From assembly GCA_947498415.1 (NCBI GenBank), contig CANMKB010000001.1, positions 682,001 through 746,000 on the forward strand: a stretch of 64,000 nt of DNA, read 5' to 3'. This DNA is from an uncultured Paracoccaceae bacterium. GTDB lineage: Bacteria; Pseudomonadota; Alphaproteobacteria; Rhodobacterales; Rhodobacteraceae. This document shows positions 9,032 through 17,882 of this stretch, one piece after another. The notes beneath the pieces are model-generated. The model had not been told where the DNA came from. It ran no database searches and was given only the letters and a program-made list of their open reading frames with translations. Each line of letters starts with the position of its first letter. Position 1 is the first letter of the stretch. A program made the position numbers and the translations under genes.

Positions 9032-10119
9032 AAAAGGTGCCCCGATTTTGAAGCCTTTGTCGCCAAGTAAGCAGTGTTGTGGGCGTTTTCCCCAACCTTT
9101 AGCGCGACGCGTTCGGACACAGAAATACCCGTGTCTTCCATCATTTTAATTTTGCGTGGGTTGTTGGTTAAAAGGCGAACAGAAGAAAATCCAAGCTCTT
9201 TTAGGATATTGGCGCCTATTCTGAAGTCGCGTTCATCGTCTTCGAAACCCAAACGATGGTTTGCTTCGACAGTGTCAAAACCTTGGTCCTGCAAGCTGTA
9301 GGCCCGCATTTTGTTAGCCAGCCCAATGCCACGGCCTTCCTGATTCAGATACAGTAAAATTCCAGCACCTTCTGAACCCATAAAGTTCAATGCCGCGTTA
9401 AGTTGGGGGCCGCAATCACACTTGAGCGACCCTAAGACGTCACCGGTAAAGCAGGCTGAGTGAAGACGTGCCAATACGGGTTTGTCACGGGAAGGTTTGC
9501 CAATTTCGATAGCGTAATGTTCTTCGCCGCCGTCTTCCGGGCGATAGATGTGCAGGCGGCCAGCCTCTGCGGCATGCATTGGTAGGCGGGCATGAACGAC
9601 TGGGTGCATTGGGCTCGAGGCGGAAAGCAGTGGCGCTGCGAGCGCTTCGGGGACAACGGTTAGCCCGTGGTCGAGCGCCAGTTTCGCTGCATCCTTTGGG
9701 GTTGCCGTGACAGCTGAGGGTAAAAGTTGTGCAGATTTGACTATCTTCAACGCAAGGCGATGCAGCGTAACGCTTCCGTCGCGGATGCTTTGGAAGGGGC
9801 CTTTCATCGGCATGCGCAGGTCATCTGCGGGATCCGCAATGCAACGCACCCATTCGGGCGAGGCATCAAGCGGCAGCTTAATACGTGCGAGATCCCCATC
9901 ATATGCCCGTGCCTTTAGCGTTTCGGCGCGGCGCGATGTCACAACTAGGCAAGCGTTCTCATCAAGGTTGCTCACGTCAGTCAAACGTTCTGCCGCGAGC
10001 GTTTCAGAGGCCAACACAAGAATCGATGTGCCATCTCCGGTCACAACGATAGGCACCCCCATGCGGAGGTCAGCCCGTGCCCGTGCGAGGCGTTCTTGTA
10101 TGTCAGGAGCGAAATTCAT
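9028..10119 (-). CDS. ribA: GTP cyclohydrolase II
   Basis: RibA opens GTP to the first committed pyrimidine of riboflavin synthesis, releasing formate and pyrophosphate. The catalytic half (about residues 180-363) has the zinc cysteines of [15 protein letters not shown], then [16 protein letters not shown] and LLTNNPRKI. The N-terminal 170 residues occupy the place of a RibB (DHBP synthase) domain but lack its acidic DDExRE-type motif, so this is probably not a working RibBA. The ATG at 10119 has a GGAGA site six bases upstream, better than the longer reading from 10179. It is coupled to the downstream L,D-transpeptidase gene and diverges from the response regulator. Confidence 0.92.
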   Translation of the reverse strand: MNFAPDIQERLARARADLRMGVPIVVTGDGTSILVLASETLAAERLTDVSNLDENACLVVTSRRAETLKARAYDGDLARIKLPLDASPEWVRCIADPADDLRMPMKGPFQSIRDGSVTLHRLALKIVKSAQLLPSAVTATPKDAAKLALDHGLTVVPEALAAPLLSASSPMHPVVHARLPMHAAEAGRLHIYRPEDGGEEHYAIEIGKPSRDKPVLARLHSACFTGDVLGSLKCDCGPQLNAALNFMGSEGAGILLYLNQEGRGIGLANKMRAYSLQDQGFDTVEANHRLGFEDDERDFRIGANILKELGFSSVRLLTNNPRKIKMMEDTGISVSERVALKVGENAHNTAYLATKASKSGHLL

Positions 10120-10292
10120 GTGGTCTCCGTTGGCTTTCAGCGTCTCAGATGTAGTCTCTTTTGACACAATATGAAACATTTACACACGCCACTACACGTC
10201 GGCGTGAAAACGTTGCAGCATATCTTGAGATTGGCGCCAAGCACACGCAAGTCTTGTGTAACGCAACACAGAGACCCCGCAGGGAGATCACT

Positions 10293-10979
10293 ATGGGACA
10301 GCTCAAGAAAATTCTACTTGTCGATGATGACGAGGACCTGCGCGAGGCGCTATCTGAACAATTGGTTATGACCGAAGACTTTGACGTGTTCGAGGCTGGA
10401 AATGGTTCCGAAGCAATGGCGCGCGCCAAAGAAGGTTTGTTTGACCTCGTTATTCTGGACGTCGGTTTGCCAGATACTGATGGTCGCGAACTTTGCCGCC
10501 TGATGCGCAAGCAAGGCGTTAAAAGCCCAATCCTAATGCTGACGGGGCACGACACAGACGCAGACACAATTCTGGGGCTTGACGCTGGCGCAAATGACTA
10601 TGTCTCTAAGCCCTTCAAATTTCCGGTTCTTTTGGCCCGCATTCGTGCACAGCTACGCCAGCACGAACAAAGCGAAGATGCGGTGTTTACACTTGGGCCA
10701 TACACGTTCAAGCCAGCTATGAAGCTGTTGGTCACTGAAGATGACCGCAAAATTCGCCTGACGGAAAAAGAAACAAATATTCTGAAGTTCCTCTATCGCA
10801 GCACCGATGGCGTTGTTGCGCGCGATGTGCTTCTGCATGAGGTTTGGGGATACAATGCGGGTGTCACAACCCATACTCTCGAAACACATATCTACCGTCT
10901 GCGTCAGAAAATCGAACCTGATCCATCAAATGCCCGACTGCTGGTGACAGAGTCAGGCGGCTATCGCCTGGTGGCCTGA
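10293..10979 (+). CDS. OmpR/PhoB-family response regulator
   Basis: This 228-residue DNA-binding regulator has a receiver domain with the acidic pocket at Asp11-13, the phospho-acceptor Asp56 in VILDVGLP, the LTG switch region and Lys106 in VSKPFKF. A winged helix follows, with FTLGPYTFKP, LTEKETNILKFL, VWGYNAGVTTHTLETHIYRLR and a C-terminal GGYRLV. The ATG is set by AGGGAGA seven bases before it. No histidine kinase lies nearby, so the partner is encoded elsewhere. Size and context recall CenR, the essential envelope regulator of alphaproteobacteria, but that link is only a guess. Confidence 0.92.
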   Translation: MGQLKKILLVDDDEDLREALSEQLVMTEDFDVFEAGNGSEAMARAKEGLFDLVILDVGLPDTDGRELCRLMRKQGVKSPILMLTGHDTDADTILGLDAGANDYVSKPFKFPVLLARIRAQLRQHEQSEDAVFTLGPYTFKPAMKLLVTEDDRKIRLTEKETNILKFLYRSTDGVVARDVLLHEVWGYNAGVTTHTLETHIYRLRQKIEPDPSNARLLVTESGGYRLVA

Positions 10980-11008
10980 CAACTCATAGGTGAGTATCTT
11001 TGCAACAG

Positions 11009-11033
11009 CGTGGCGGTAAATATTTTCGCCACG
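11009..11033 (+). other. Hairpin in the region after the response regulator
   Basis: CGTGGCG (11009-11015) and CGCCACG (11027-11033) form a 7-base stem around an AT-rich 11-base loop. No T-run follows. It may fold the 3' end of the regulator mRNA. Confidence 0.4.
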
Positions 11034-11059
11034 TTGACTTGGAACCACCGGATATGAGA

Positions 11060-11153
11060 ACCATGTAGGTAACAACGAAATCCCGCGCATATCCGGGTTA
11101 CGATATGTACCTCCCTGTTGGACTGGTCCGGACTTGCTCCGGACCCTTTTTTT
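11060..11153 (+). ncRNA. Possible small RNA or structured 3' end
   Basis: The response regulator stops at 10979 but its first strong terminator comes about 145 bases later. The stretch before it has no plausible ORF. It contains a CCTCCC motif resembling an anti-Shine-Dalgarno seed, just before the terminator stem. TTGACT at 11034 could be a -35 box, but I see no convincing -10. It could equally be a long 3' untranslated region. Confidence 0.22.
11125..11153 (+). terminator. Strong rho-independent terminator before xth
   Basis: GGTCCGGA and TCCGGACC form a perfect 8-base stem with a 5-base loop, followed by CTTTTTTTG. It closes the response regulator transcript or a small RNA. Confidence 0.88.
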
Positions 11154-11267
11154 GTTTGGCTCCCCCCAATTCATGATGAATGCGCAGGAAACCGGTGGCG
11201 TTGCCGTCTGGGTTTCGATAGCTTGGCACAAACCGTGAACTTAACGTCTGCAAAGTCGGAGTGCCTA

Positions 11268-12056
11268 ATGTCCTTTACCCTTGCTACCTGGAACATCAAC
11301 TCGGTTCGTTTGCGCGAGCCTATCGTGCTAAAGTTGATGGAGGAGCACGCCCCTGATGTGCTGTGTTTGCAAGAATGCAAAAGCCCGGTCGATAAAATCC
11401 CGTTGGATGGGTTCAAAGCGCTTGGGTACCACTACGTGGCTGCGCGAGGGCAAAAGGGGTATAACGGCGTTGCGATCCTTTCCAAAATTCCATTGGAAGA
11501 TGCCGGAGATAAAGATTTCGCCAATCTGGGACACGCCCGACATGTGGCGGCTAAGCTAGAAAATGGCGTGACCATTCAAAACTTCTACGTGCCTGCGGGG
11601 GGTGACGTTCCTGACCGCGAAAAAAACGAGAAGTTTGGCCAAAAGCTGGATTATCTGACCGAAATGCGAGATTGGTTCCGTGCGGAAAAACCTGAAAAGG
11701 CGATCTTGGTTGGTGATTTGAACATCGCACCGCGCGAAGACGATGTTTGGGATCATAAAAAACTGCTGAAAGTCGTGAGCCACACGCCGATTGAGGTAGA
11801 GCAATTCGCTGAAACTCAAGAAGCGGGTGCTTGGGTTGATGTGACGCGTCAAGATATTCCAGATGGTCGTTTGTACAGCTGGTGGAGCTATCGCGCTAAA
11901 GATTGGGATGCAGCCGACAAAGGGCGCCGACTTGATCATGTTTGGGCCACCCCTGACATTTCGAATGCAGCACACAGCAGTAAAGTTCTAAGAGATGTGC
12001 GTGGCTGGGAAAAGCCAAGCGACCACGCGCCGGTGTTCGCAACATTTGATTTATAA
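11268..12056 (+). CDS. xth: Exodeoxyribonuclease III
   Basis: This 262-residue AP endonuclease/3'-5' exonuclease acts in base-excision repair, cutting at abasic sites and cleaning 3' ends. Family motifs are in order: ATWNINSVR (metal-binding Asn), LQECK with the metal Glu, YNGVAIL, GDLNIAP with the catalytic Asp/Asn, RRLDHVW and the C-terminal SDHAPV with the catalytic His. The ATG at 11268 has GGAG nine bases upstream. It starts 115 bases after the terminator above, so it probably has its own promoter. Confidence 0.94.
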   Translation: MSFTLATWNINSVRLREPIVLKLMEEHAPDVLCLQECKSPVDKIPLDGFKALGYHYVAARGQKGYNGVAILSKIPLEDAGDKDFANLGHARHVAAKLENGVTIQNFYVPAGGDVPDREKNEKFGQKLDYLTEMRDWFRAEKPEKAILVGDLNIAPREDDVWDHKKLLKVVSHTPIEVEQFAETQEAGAWVDVTRQDIPDGRLYSWWSYRAKDWDAADKGRRLDHVWATPDISNAAHSSKVLRDVRGWEKPSDHAPVFATFDL

Positions 12057-12167
12057 GCTTAGCCTTTTTTGTTTATCCTATTCAGCCAAGGTCTGGATCT
12101 CTTGACCTTGGCATCTGGGGTTGAAAGCGCCATATAGAGCGCAACTCGTTTTTCAGGAAGAGAACCT

Positions 12168-13082
12168 ATGCTTGAATTTGGACAGGGCGACGCTGCCCCC
12201 ACTGCAGATCTGATCAAAGATGTCTCTGAAGCCACCTTTATGCAGGATGTGGTTGAGGCGTCTCAAACCGCTCCGGTGATTGTTGATTTCTGGGCACCGT
12301 GGTGTGGCCCCTGCAAAACATTGGGTCCGGCCCTAGAGGCGGCTGTCACCAAAGCCAAGGGTGCGGTGACAATGGCCAAGGTCAATGTCGACGAAAACCA
12401 GGCGATCGCAGGCCAGATGCGTGTGCAGTCGATCCCAACGGTTTACGCCTTTTACAAAGGTCAGCCGATTGATGGATTCCAGGGCGCCGTGCCTCCAAGT
12501 GAAATTGACGCCTTTGTTGCCCGTGTTGTTGAACAGGGTGGTGGTACTGCTGATGGCGGGCTTAGTGATGCACTAGAAGCCGCTGAAGAGATGTTGTCCC
12601 AGGGGGAAGCTGCTGATGCCGCCCAAACCTTTGCTGCGATCATCGAAGAAGACCCCCAAAGCGCCGCGGCGTTCTCTGGTTTGGTGCGATCCTATTTGGC
12701 GCTAGATGATGTTGATCAAGCCGAAGCTGTGTTGAACGGTGTTCCTGCAGAAATATCCGAAGCTGCTGAAATCGAAGCTGTGCGTGCCCAGATCGAATTG
12801 GCTCGCCAAGCTGAAAGCGCAGGGCCGGTGGCCGAATTGCGTGCGGCAGTAGAGACTGATCCATCCAATCACCAAGCGCGGTTTGACCTTGCTCAGGCAC
12901 TTCATGCGGCAGATGACGCCGAGGGTGCTGTGAACGAATTGCTCGAATTGTTCCGCCGTGATCGCGAGTGGAATGACGGCGCGGCCAAAGCACAGTTGTT
13001 CACGATTTTCGAAGCGCTGCCTGCAAATGATGCGGTTGTTTTGAATGGTCGTCGTAAGTTGAGCTCGATGATATTTGCCTGA
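12168..13082 (+). CDS. cnoX: Thioredoxin-TPR fusion (CnoX/YbbN-like chaperedoxin)
   Basis: This 304-residue protein joins a thioredoxin domain (about residues 15-125) to a C-terminal TPR region. The active site is WCGPC at residues 45-49. CnoX proteins protect substrates from oxidative aggregation and pass them to GroEL. The E. coli protein has lost the redox pair, whereas Caulobacter CnoX keeps WCGPC and is redox-active; this one fits the second type. Repeated helices such as LVRSYLALDDVDQAEAVL and FDLAQALHAADDAEGA mark the TPRs. AGGAAGAG precedes the ATG. It leads a likely operon with the LON-domain and Trm112 genes. Confidence 0.88.
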   Translation: MLEFGQGDAAPTADLIKDVSEATFMQDVVEASQTAPVIVDFWAPWCGPCKTLGPALEAAVTKAKGAVTMAKVNVDENQAIAGQMRVQSIPTVYAFYKGQPIDGFQGAVPPSEIDAFVARVVEQGGGTADGGLSDALEAAEEMLSQGEAADAAQTFAAIIEEDPQSAAAFSGLVRSYLALDDVDQAEAVLNGVPAEISEAAEIEAVRAQIELARQAESAGPVAELRAAVETDPSNHQARFDLAQALHAADDAEGAVNELLELFRRDREWNDGAAKAQLFTIFEALPANDAVVLNGRRKLSSMIFA

Positions 13083-13109
13083 TCGCAAATAAGCGCTACA
13101 CTTTTCAGC

Positions 13110-13754
13110 ATGTTCAAAGCTGCTGATCTTCCTGAAATCGTACCGGTGTTTCCGTTGCCTGGGGCATTGCTTTTGCCCCATGCACGCTTGCCTTTGCACA
13201 TATTTGAACCGCGATACCTGGCGATGTTGGATGATGCACTAAAAACGCCCCATCGTTTGATTGGCATGGTGCAGCCACTTCCACGTACCAAAGGCGAAGA
13301 CTGTGAGTTGCACCAAATCGGCTGTGCAGGCCGCTTGACCCAATTCGCAGAAACCGATGATGGGCGGTATATGATTACGCTGTCTGGGGTGTCCCGTTTT
13401 CGGATCAGTGATGAAATTTCTGGTTTTCAACCTTACCGGCGTTGCCGCATCAGTTGGCAGGATTTCACTAAAGATCTGGGGACCACCGATCAGGATACCG
13501 AATTCGACCGTAAAACGTTTATGGACCTTTTGAAGCGGTATTTTTCGGCTCAATCACTTTCGACCGATTGGGAAACTCTAAAAGACGCTGACAATGAAAT
13601 GCTTATCAACTCACTCTCGATGTTGCTAGATTTTCAGCCAGAAGATAAGCAAGCCCTGTTAGAGGCACCTTCGCTGACAACGCGCCGTGAAACGCTTGTG
13701 ACCCTACTCGAATTTGCCCTTATGGGCGGTCAGGCCGAGGATAGAATGCAATGA
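13110..13754 (+). CDS. LON substrate-binding-domain protein
   Basis: This 214-residue protein consists of the N-terminal (PUA-like plus helical) domain of Lon protease without ATPase or protease domains. It has the typical [23 protein letters not shown] opening (residues 12-34), then a predicted beta-rich core and a helical C-terminus. Such stand-alone proteins are common in alphaproteobacteria; their role is unproven, with substrate binding or adaptor activity inferred from the fold. It starts 27 bases after cnoX and its stop overlaps the Trm112 start by 4 bases, so the three genes are probably co-transcribed. Confidence 0.9.
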   Translation: MFKAADLPEIVPVFPLPGALLLPHARLPLHIFEPRYLAMLDDALKTPHRLIGMVQPLPRTKGEDCELHQIGCAGRLTQFAETDDGRYMITLSGVSRFRISDEISGFQPYRRCRISWQDFTKDLGTTDQDTEFDRKTFMDLLKRYFSAQSLSTDWETLKDADNEMLINSLSMLLDFQPEDKQALLEAPSLTTRRETLVTLLEFALMGGQAEDRMQ

Positions 13755-13933
13755 CCGAGACTAAAAAACATGACCGCCAAATGCTTGAGGCTTTGATCTG
13801 CCCACAAACGCAGGGGCCGCTAGAATATAAGGCCGAAACACAAGAATTGGTGTCTCGGCGTGCGAATTTGGCATTCCCGATCCGCAATGGTATTCCGATC
13901 ATGTTGATCGATGAAGCGCGAGAGCTTGATTAA
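13751..13933 (+). CDS. Trm112/YcaR family small protein
   Basis: This 60-residue protein matches the Trm112 family: [15 protein letters not shown], then [20 protein letters not shown]. Eukaryotic and archaeal Trm112 activates methyltransferases. The usual second CxxC pair is absent here, as in many bacterial members, so zinc binding is unlikely. The start overlaps the LON-domain gene stop (ATGA), indicating coupled translation. It ends 2 bases before the convergent ubiH-like gene stop, leaving no room for a separate terminator. Confidence 0.9.
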   Translation: MTETKKHDRQMLEALICPQTQGPLEYKAETQELVSRRANLAFPIRNGIPIMLIDEARELD

Positions 13934-13935
13934 GC

Positions 13936-15150
13936 TTAGCGCATCAAGTCTGGTAGATCGCCTGTGAGGCCTGCCGCTTCTCTGATAAAATTACGGCGCA
14001 ATCCAGGCATTCGGTTGACCAATCCCATGCCTAAGTCGCGCCCCGCGCGCAGCAACGGATTGTCGTTGGAAAACAGCTTATTCGTCAGATCAGTTGCCGC
14101 CACCAATGCTGATGTGTCAAACTGGCGCCATTGCTCGTAACGCTCTAGAACTAACGAAGTTGAAATGTCTTCACCACGTTTGTGTGCTTCGCTTAATACC
14201 TGAACAAGCGCAGCTACATCACGCAACCCAGCATTTAAGCCTTGCCCAGCGATGGGGTGCAACCCATGGGCCGCATCCCCCACCAAGGCGACGCGATCTG
14301 CAATAAACCGATCCGCGACGCTAAGTCCCAAGGGGTAGGTAAATCGTGCTCCGGCCAACGAAATCTCGCCTAGGAAATCCCCGAACCGTGGGCGCAAAAC
14401 CGTCAAATAGTCCTCATCACCAAGTGCATGGATAGCCTTGGCATTGGCGTCAGTTTCGCTCCAGACAATTGAGCTTCGGTTGCCGGATAATGGCAGGATG
14501 GCAAGCGGCCCGGGGGGCATAAACAATTGATGTGCAACCCCATTGTGGGGCCGTTCATGCTGAATGGCGCAGACCAGAGCGGTTTGCCCATAGCCCCAGC
14601 CAGTGCGTTTGATACCTGCGCGCTCTGCCACACCACTTTTGCGACCATCACTGCCCACCAACAGCTTTGCTGTCATGCGGGCGCCACTGCTCAGGGTCAC
14701 TTCAACACCACATGGTGTTGTTGTCTGATGGATGACAGATTGCTCTGAAATGCTGCGAATATTCGGTTCGGCTGAGACAGCGTCTAAAAAAGCGCGATAC
14801 AGAAAGCGGTCTTCGAGCATATAGCCCATCGGCCCTTCTTCGAGTTCCGCGTGATCAAAGTGAAGAAAGAACGGCGCGGGCCCTTCGCCAACCCGTCCAT
14901 CGCTGACTTTGATGTCGAGCATCGCCTGAGCATCTTGTTTGACCGTTGCCCAAACGCCGATGGCATCAAGCAAGCGCTTTGAGGCAAGGGCGAGCGCATA
15001 TCCGCGCCCGTCAAAATTGCTCTCAGCGCGGGCCCGTGCCGGCCGCGCATCAACCATCACCACTGAAAAACCGGCCTGAGCCAAGCCAAGCGCCAGTGCT
15101 GGTCCGTTCAATCCGCCACCCGCAATCAGGATATCGCAATCTGTATTCAT
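13936..15150 (-). CDS. UbiH/UbiF-family FAD monooxygenase
   Basis: This 404-residue flavoprotein belongs to the UbiH/VisC/Coq6 family, which hydroxylates the ring during ubiquinone synthesis. It has the N-terminal dinucleotide fold GGGLNGPALALGLA, a middle segment LLVGSDGRKSGVAE, and VALVGDAAHGLHPIAGQGLN, where the FAD ribityl and pyrophosphate bind. The exact ring position cannot be read from the sequence because UbiH, UbiF and UbiI overlap. I chose the ATG at 15150 (MNTDCDILIAGGG); in-frame ATG 15186 and GTG 15210 are possible. It diverges from the amidase gene. Confidence 0.88.
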   Translation of the reverse strand: MNTDCDILIAGGGLNGPALALGLAQAGFSVVMVDARPARARAESNFDGRGYALALASKRLLDAIGVWATVKQDAQAMLDIKVSDGRVGEGPAPFFLHFDHAELEEGPMGYMLEDRFLYRAFLDAVSAEPNIRSISEQSVIHQTTTPCGVEVTLSSGARMTAKLLVGSDGRKSGVAERAGIKRTGWGYGQTALVCAIQHERPHNGVAHQLFMPPGPLAILPLSGNRSSIVWSETDANAKAIHALGDEDYLTVLRPRFGDFLGEISLAGARFTYPLGLSVADRFIADRVALVGDAAHGLHPIAGQGLNAGLRDVAALVQVLSEAHKRGEDISTSLVLERYEQWRQFDTSALVAATDLTNKLFSNDNPLLRAGRDLGMGLVNRMPGLRRNFIREAAGLTGDLPDLMR

Positions 15151-15235
15151 GCTGTTCAATATGCGCGTGGCTTCGGGATTGTCCATGCGTTGCAAGGCCG
15201 CTACGGTCACTTCAGTGAGAATTTCGGGGTGGTAG

Positions 15236-16564
15236 ATGTTTGATTGGCTGAAAATGAGCGCCGCACAGCTCGGTCGAGGGATCGGGGAGGGGGCGATTGA
15301 CCCTGTGGCTTTGACGCAGGCCTACCTTGGCGCCATAGACAGTCATGGTCTGCGGGATAAGATTTACGCGCATGTCACCCATGACCGCGCCCTATCCGAA
15401 GCTGAAGCAAGCGCTGAACGTGCGCGGGCCGGCGTTCGGTTGTCGCCGCTTGATGGTGTGCCGATAAGTTGGAAAGATTTGTTTGATTCTGCTGGGGCAC
15501 CAACCGAGGCAGGTTCTGCACTGATCCGAGGGCGTGTGCCTGCAAATGATGCAGCGGTTCTACGATCCGCCACACACATGGGTTTGGTTTGTCTTGGCAA
15601 GACACATATGTCAGAGCTGGCGTTTTCCGGGCTTGGGTACAACCCAATTACAGCAACACCTCCCTGTGTGAATGATGCAGATGCTGTTCCCGGAGGGTCA
15701 TCATCAGGTGCAGCGGCTTCGGTGGCCTTTGGGCTTGCAGCGGCGGCAATCGGCTCTGATACAGGTGGTTCCGTTCGCATTCCGGCAGCTTGGAATGATT
15801 TGGTGGGATTGAAAACCACATGGGGAAGGCTGTCAGGCGATGGGATCGTGCCGCTTTGTAAGAAGTTTGATACCGTTGGTCCGCTGTGCCGCACCGTAGA
15901 AGACGCTTCGTTAACGTTTGCTGCATTGGAAGGCGGGGCTGCTGTGGATCTGCGCGGCGCACGACTTAAGGGAATGCGTTTTGCGATTCTACAGACAGGG
16001 GCCATGGAAGATGTGCGCGAGGCGCCTATGGCGGCGTTCGAAGAATCTGTTGAGCGTTTGCGTGATGCCGGCGCAGTGATCGAAACGATCGAGGCACCAG
16101 AGATTGCACGCGCCCTGAGCTTGAGCGGCGTGTTGTTCACGACCGAGGCATACGGTTTATGGCGCGATGCGATTCAATCCAATCCGGATGCGATGTTCGC
16201 TGAGGTACGGGATCGTTTCTTACTTGGCGGACAATTTTCGGGAGCGGACTACGTGTCTGCCTGGGATGAATTACTTGTTTTGCGTAAACGTTGGAACGCG
16301 CGAGTCACCTCGTTTGACGCTGTGATTTGCCCGACTGCCCCTATTTTACCGTCCAACTTGGCGCGGCTTGAAGCTGACAAAGAGTACTACGTTACTGAAA
16401 ACCTTATGGCGCTGCGCAACACGCGGATCGGTAACTTGATGGGGGGTTGCGGATTGTCACTGCCAACAGGTGTGTCTAGCTGCGGTTTGATGCTGTTTGG
16501 TGCGCCTTTTAACGAGGAACGTTTGCTAAGAGTGGGGGCAGCCGCCGAACGCGCCTTAATTTAA
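15236..16564 (+). CDS. Amidase-signature family hydrolase
   Basis: This 442-residue enzyme has the Ser-cisSer-Lys triad of the amidase signature family: Lys in PISWKDLF (about residue 80), the glycine/serine stretch PGGSSSGAAASVA (about residue 150) and SDTGGSVRIPAAW with the nucleophilic Ser. Members include amidases, GatA and urea amidolyase subunits. No gatB or gatC lies nearby and the length is short for GatA, so a stand-alone amidase is more likely. The substrate cannot be inferred. It runs alone, with 124 bases before the aminotransferase. Confidence 0.88.
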   Translation: MFDWLKMSAAQLGRGIGEGAIDPVALTQAYLGAIDSHGLRDKIYAHVTHDRALSEAEASAERARAGVRLSPLDGVPISWKDLFDSAGAPTEAGSALIRGRVPANDAAVLRSATHMGLVCLGKTHMSELAFSGLGYNPITATPPCVNDADAVPGGSSSGAAASVAFGLAAAAIGSDTGGSVRIPAAWNDLVGLKTTWGRLSGDGIVPLCKKFDTVGPLCRTVEDASLTFAALEGGAAVDLRGARLKGMRFAILQTGAMEDVREAPMAAFEESVERLRDAGAVIETIEAPEIARALSLSGVLFTTEAYGLWRDAIQSNPDAMFAEVRDRFLLGGQFSGADYVSAWDELLVLRKRWNARVTSFDAVICPTAPILPSNLARLEADKEYYVTENLMALRNTRIGNLMGGCGLSLPTGVSSCGLMLFGAPFNEERLLRVGAAAERALI

Positions 16565-16688
16565 AGGCGCTGGCCCAAATGCCACATCATCCGCGAATTT
16601 CGCAGTTTTTCTGGACGAAAAGCGCTGTCTTCAGTAGGCTATAGTCAAACGGGGCGCAAATGATCCCGACGAACTGAGGCAGTACTAT

Positions 16689-17867
16689 ATGTTTCCCGAG
16701 CGGTTTTCGAACCTTCCGGCTTATGCGTTTCCACGCCTGCGCACACTGTTGGACTCTCACGAGCCCGGCGGTGAAGTTGTGCACATGACCATCGGCGAGC
16801 CGAAACACGCCTTTCCTGAATGGGTCACTCAGATCATCAGCGACAATGCGGCTGGGTTTAACAAGTACCCGCCAAATGAAGGCGCACCTGAATTGCTCGA
16901 AGCGATCTCAGGTTGGGTAAGCCGCCGTTTTGGTGTCAAAGTCGATCCAGCGACTCAGATCATGGCGCTCAATGGGACACGCGAAGGTCTGTACAACGCG
17001 GCTATGGCGCTTTGCCCAGAAGTGAAAGATGGTGAGCAGCCGATCGTGCTGATCCCTAACCCGTTTTACCAAGTTTATATGGTTGCCACGATTTCTGTGA
17101 ATGCAGAGCCGTGTTTCGTGCCTGCACCAGCGGAAAATGGGTTTTTGCCTGATTATGCAAGTCTGCCCGAAGACGTTCTAAAGCGTGTGGCCATTGCCTA
17201 TATCTGTTCCCCATCCAATCCACAGGGCGCGGTCGCAGACCGAGCATACCTTGAACAGCTGATTACGCTGGCTGAGAAGTATGATTTCAAAGTCTTTGCA
17301 GATGAATGCTATTCTGAAATCTATCGCGGTGAGGCGCCTGTAGGGGCCATTCAAATTGCGCAAGAGATGGGTGTAGACCCTGAGCGCGTATTGATTTTTC
17401 ATTCCCTTTCTAAGCGTTCAAACCTACCTGGGCTACGCTCTGGGTTTGTTGCAGGTGGCCCTGAGTGCATCAAACGCATTCGTCAGCTGCGCACCTATGC
17501 AGGCACACCATTGCCGCTGCCATTGCAACGTGCTGCGGAAAAGGTTTGGTCAGATGAGGCGCATGTTAAAGAAAACCGTGCGCTGTACACCGAGAAATTC
17601 GCAATCGCGGATGAGATTTTCAAAGATGTACCAGGGTACAAAAGCCCCGATGCAGGCTTTTTCCTTTGGTTGCCCGTCGAAGACGGCGAAGCTGCGGCAT
17701 TCAAACTGTGGACGGAAACCGGCGTTCGTGTCCTTCCCGGGGCATATTTGAGCCGAGACACAAACGGGGAGAACCCCGGCAAACCATACATTCGGGTCGC
17801 TTTATTGGCCCCAAAAAAAGACGTTGAGGCGGCGCTGAAGACCATTCACGCCACACTTTACGAGTAA
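16689..17867 (+). CDS. dapC: Class I aminotransferase, probable succinyldiaminopimelate transaminase
   Basis: This 392-residue fold-type I PLP enzyme has GEPKHAFPEWV near residue 36, NPFYQVY, ICSPSNPQGA, DECYSEIYRG and the PLP lysine in HSLSKRSNLPGLRSGFVAGG. The SLSKRSN-PGLRSG form and the overall layout match the DapC branch, which makes N-succinyl-LL-2,6-diaminopimelate for lysine and peptidoglycan. The same window has dapB about 29 kb away. A general aspartate-type aminotransferase remains possible. GAGGCAG precedes the ATG. It ends 15 bases before ftsK, so both may share a transcript. Confidence 0.78.
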   Translation: MFPERFSNLPAYAFPRLRTLLDSHEPGGEVVHMTIGEPKHAFPEWVTQIISDNAAGFNKYPPNEGAPELLEAISGWVSRRFGVKVDPATQIMALNGTREGLYNAAMALCPEVKDGEQPIVLIPNPFYQVYMVATISVNAEPCFVPAPAENGFLPDYASLPEDVLKRVAIAYICSPSNPQGAVADRAYLEQLITLAEKYDFKVFADECYSEIYRGEAPVGAIQIAQEMGVDPERVLIFHSLSKRSNLPGLRSGFVAGGPECIKRIRQLRTYAGTPLPLPLQRAAEKVWSDEAHVKENRALYTEKFAIADEIFKDVPGYKSPDAGFFLWLPVEDGEAAAFKLWTETGVRVLPGAYLSRDTNGENPGKPYIRVALLAPKKDVEAALKTIHATLYE

Positions 17868-17882
17868 GACTGAGGTAGACCC

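Noticed and set aside
15364..16140. 258-codon minus-strand reading inside the amidase gene
   Set aside because: The amidase signature motifs are on the plus strand; the antisense product shows only Ser/Pro/Ala-rich low-complexity sequence.
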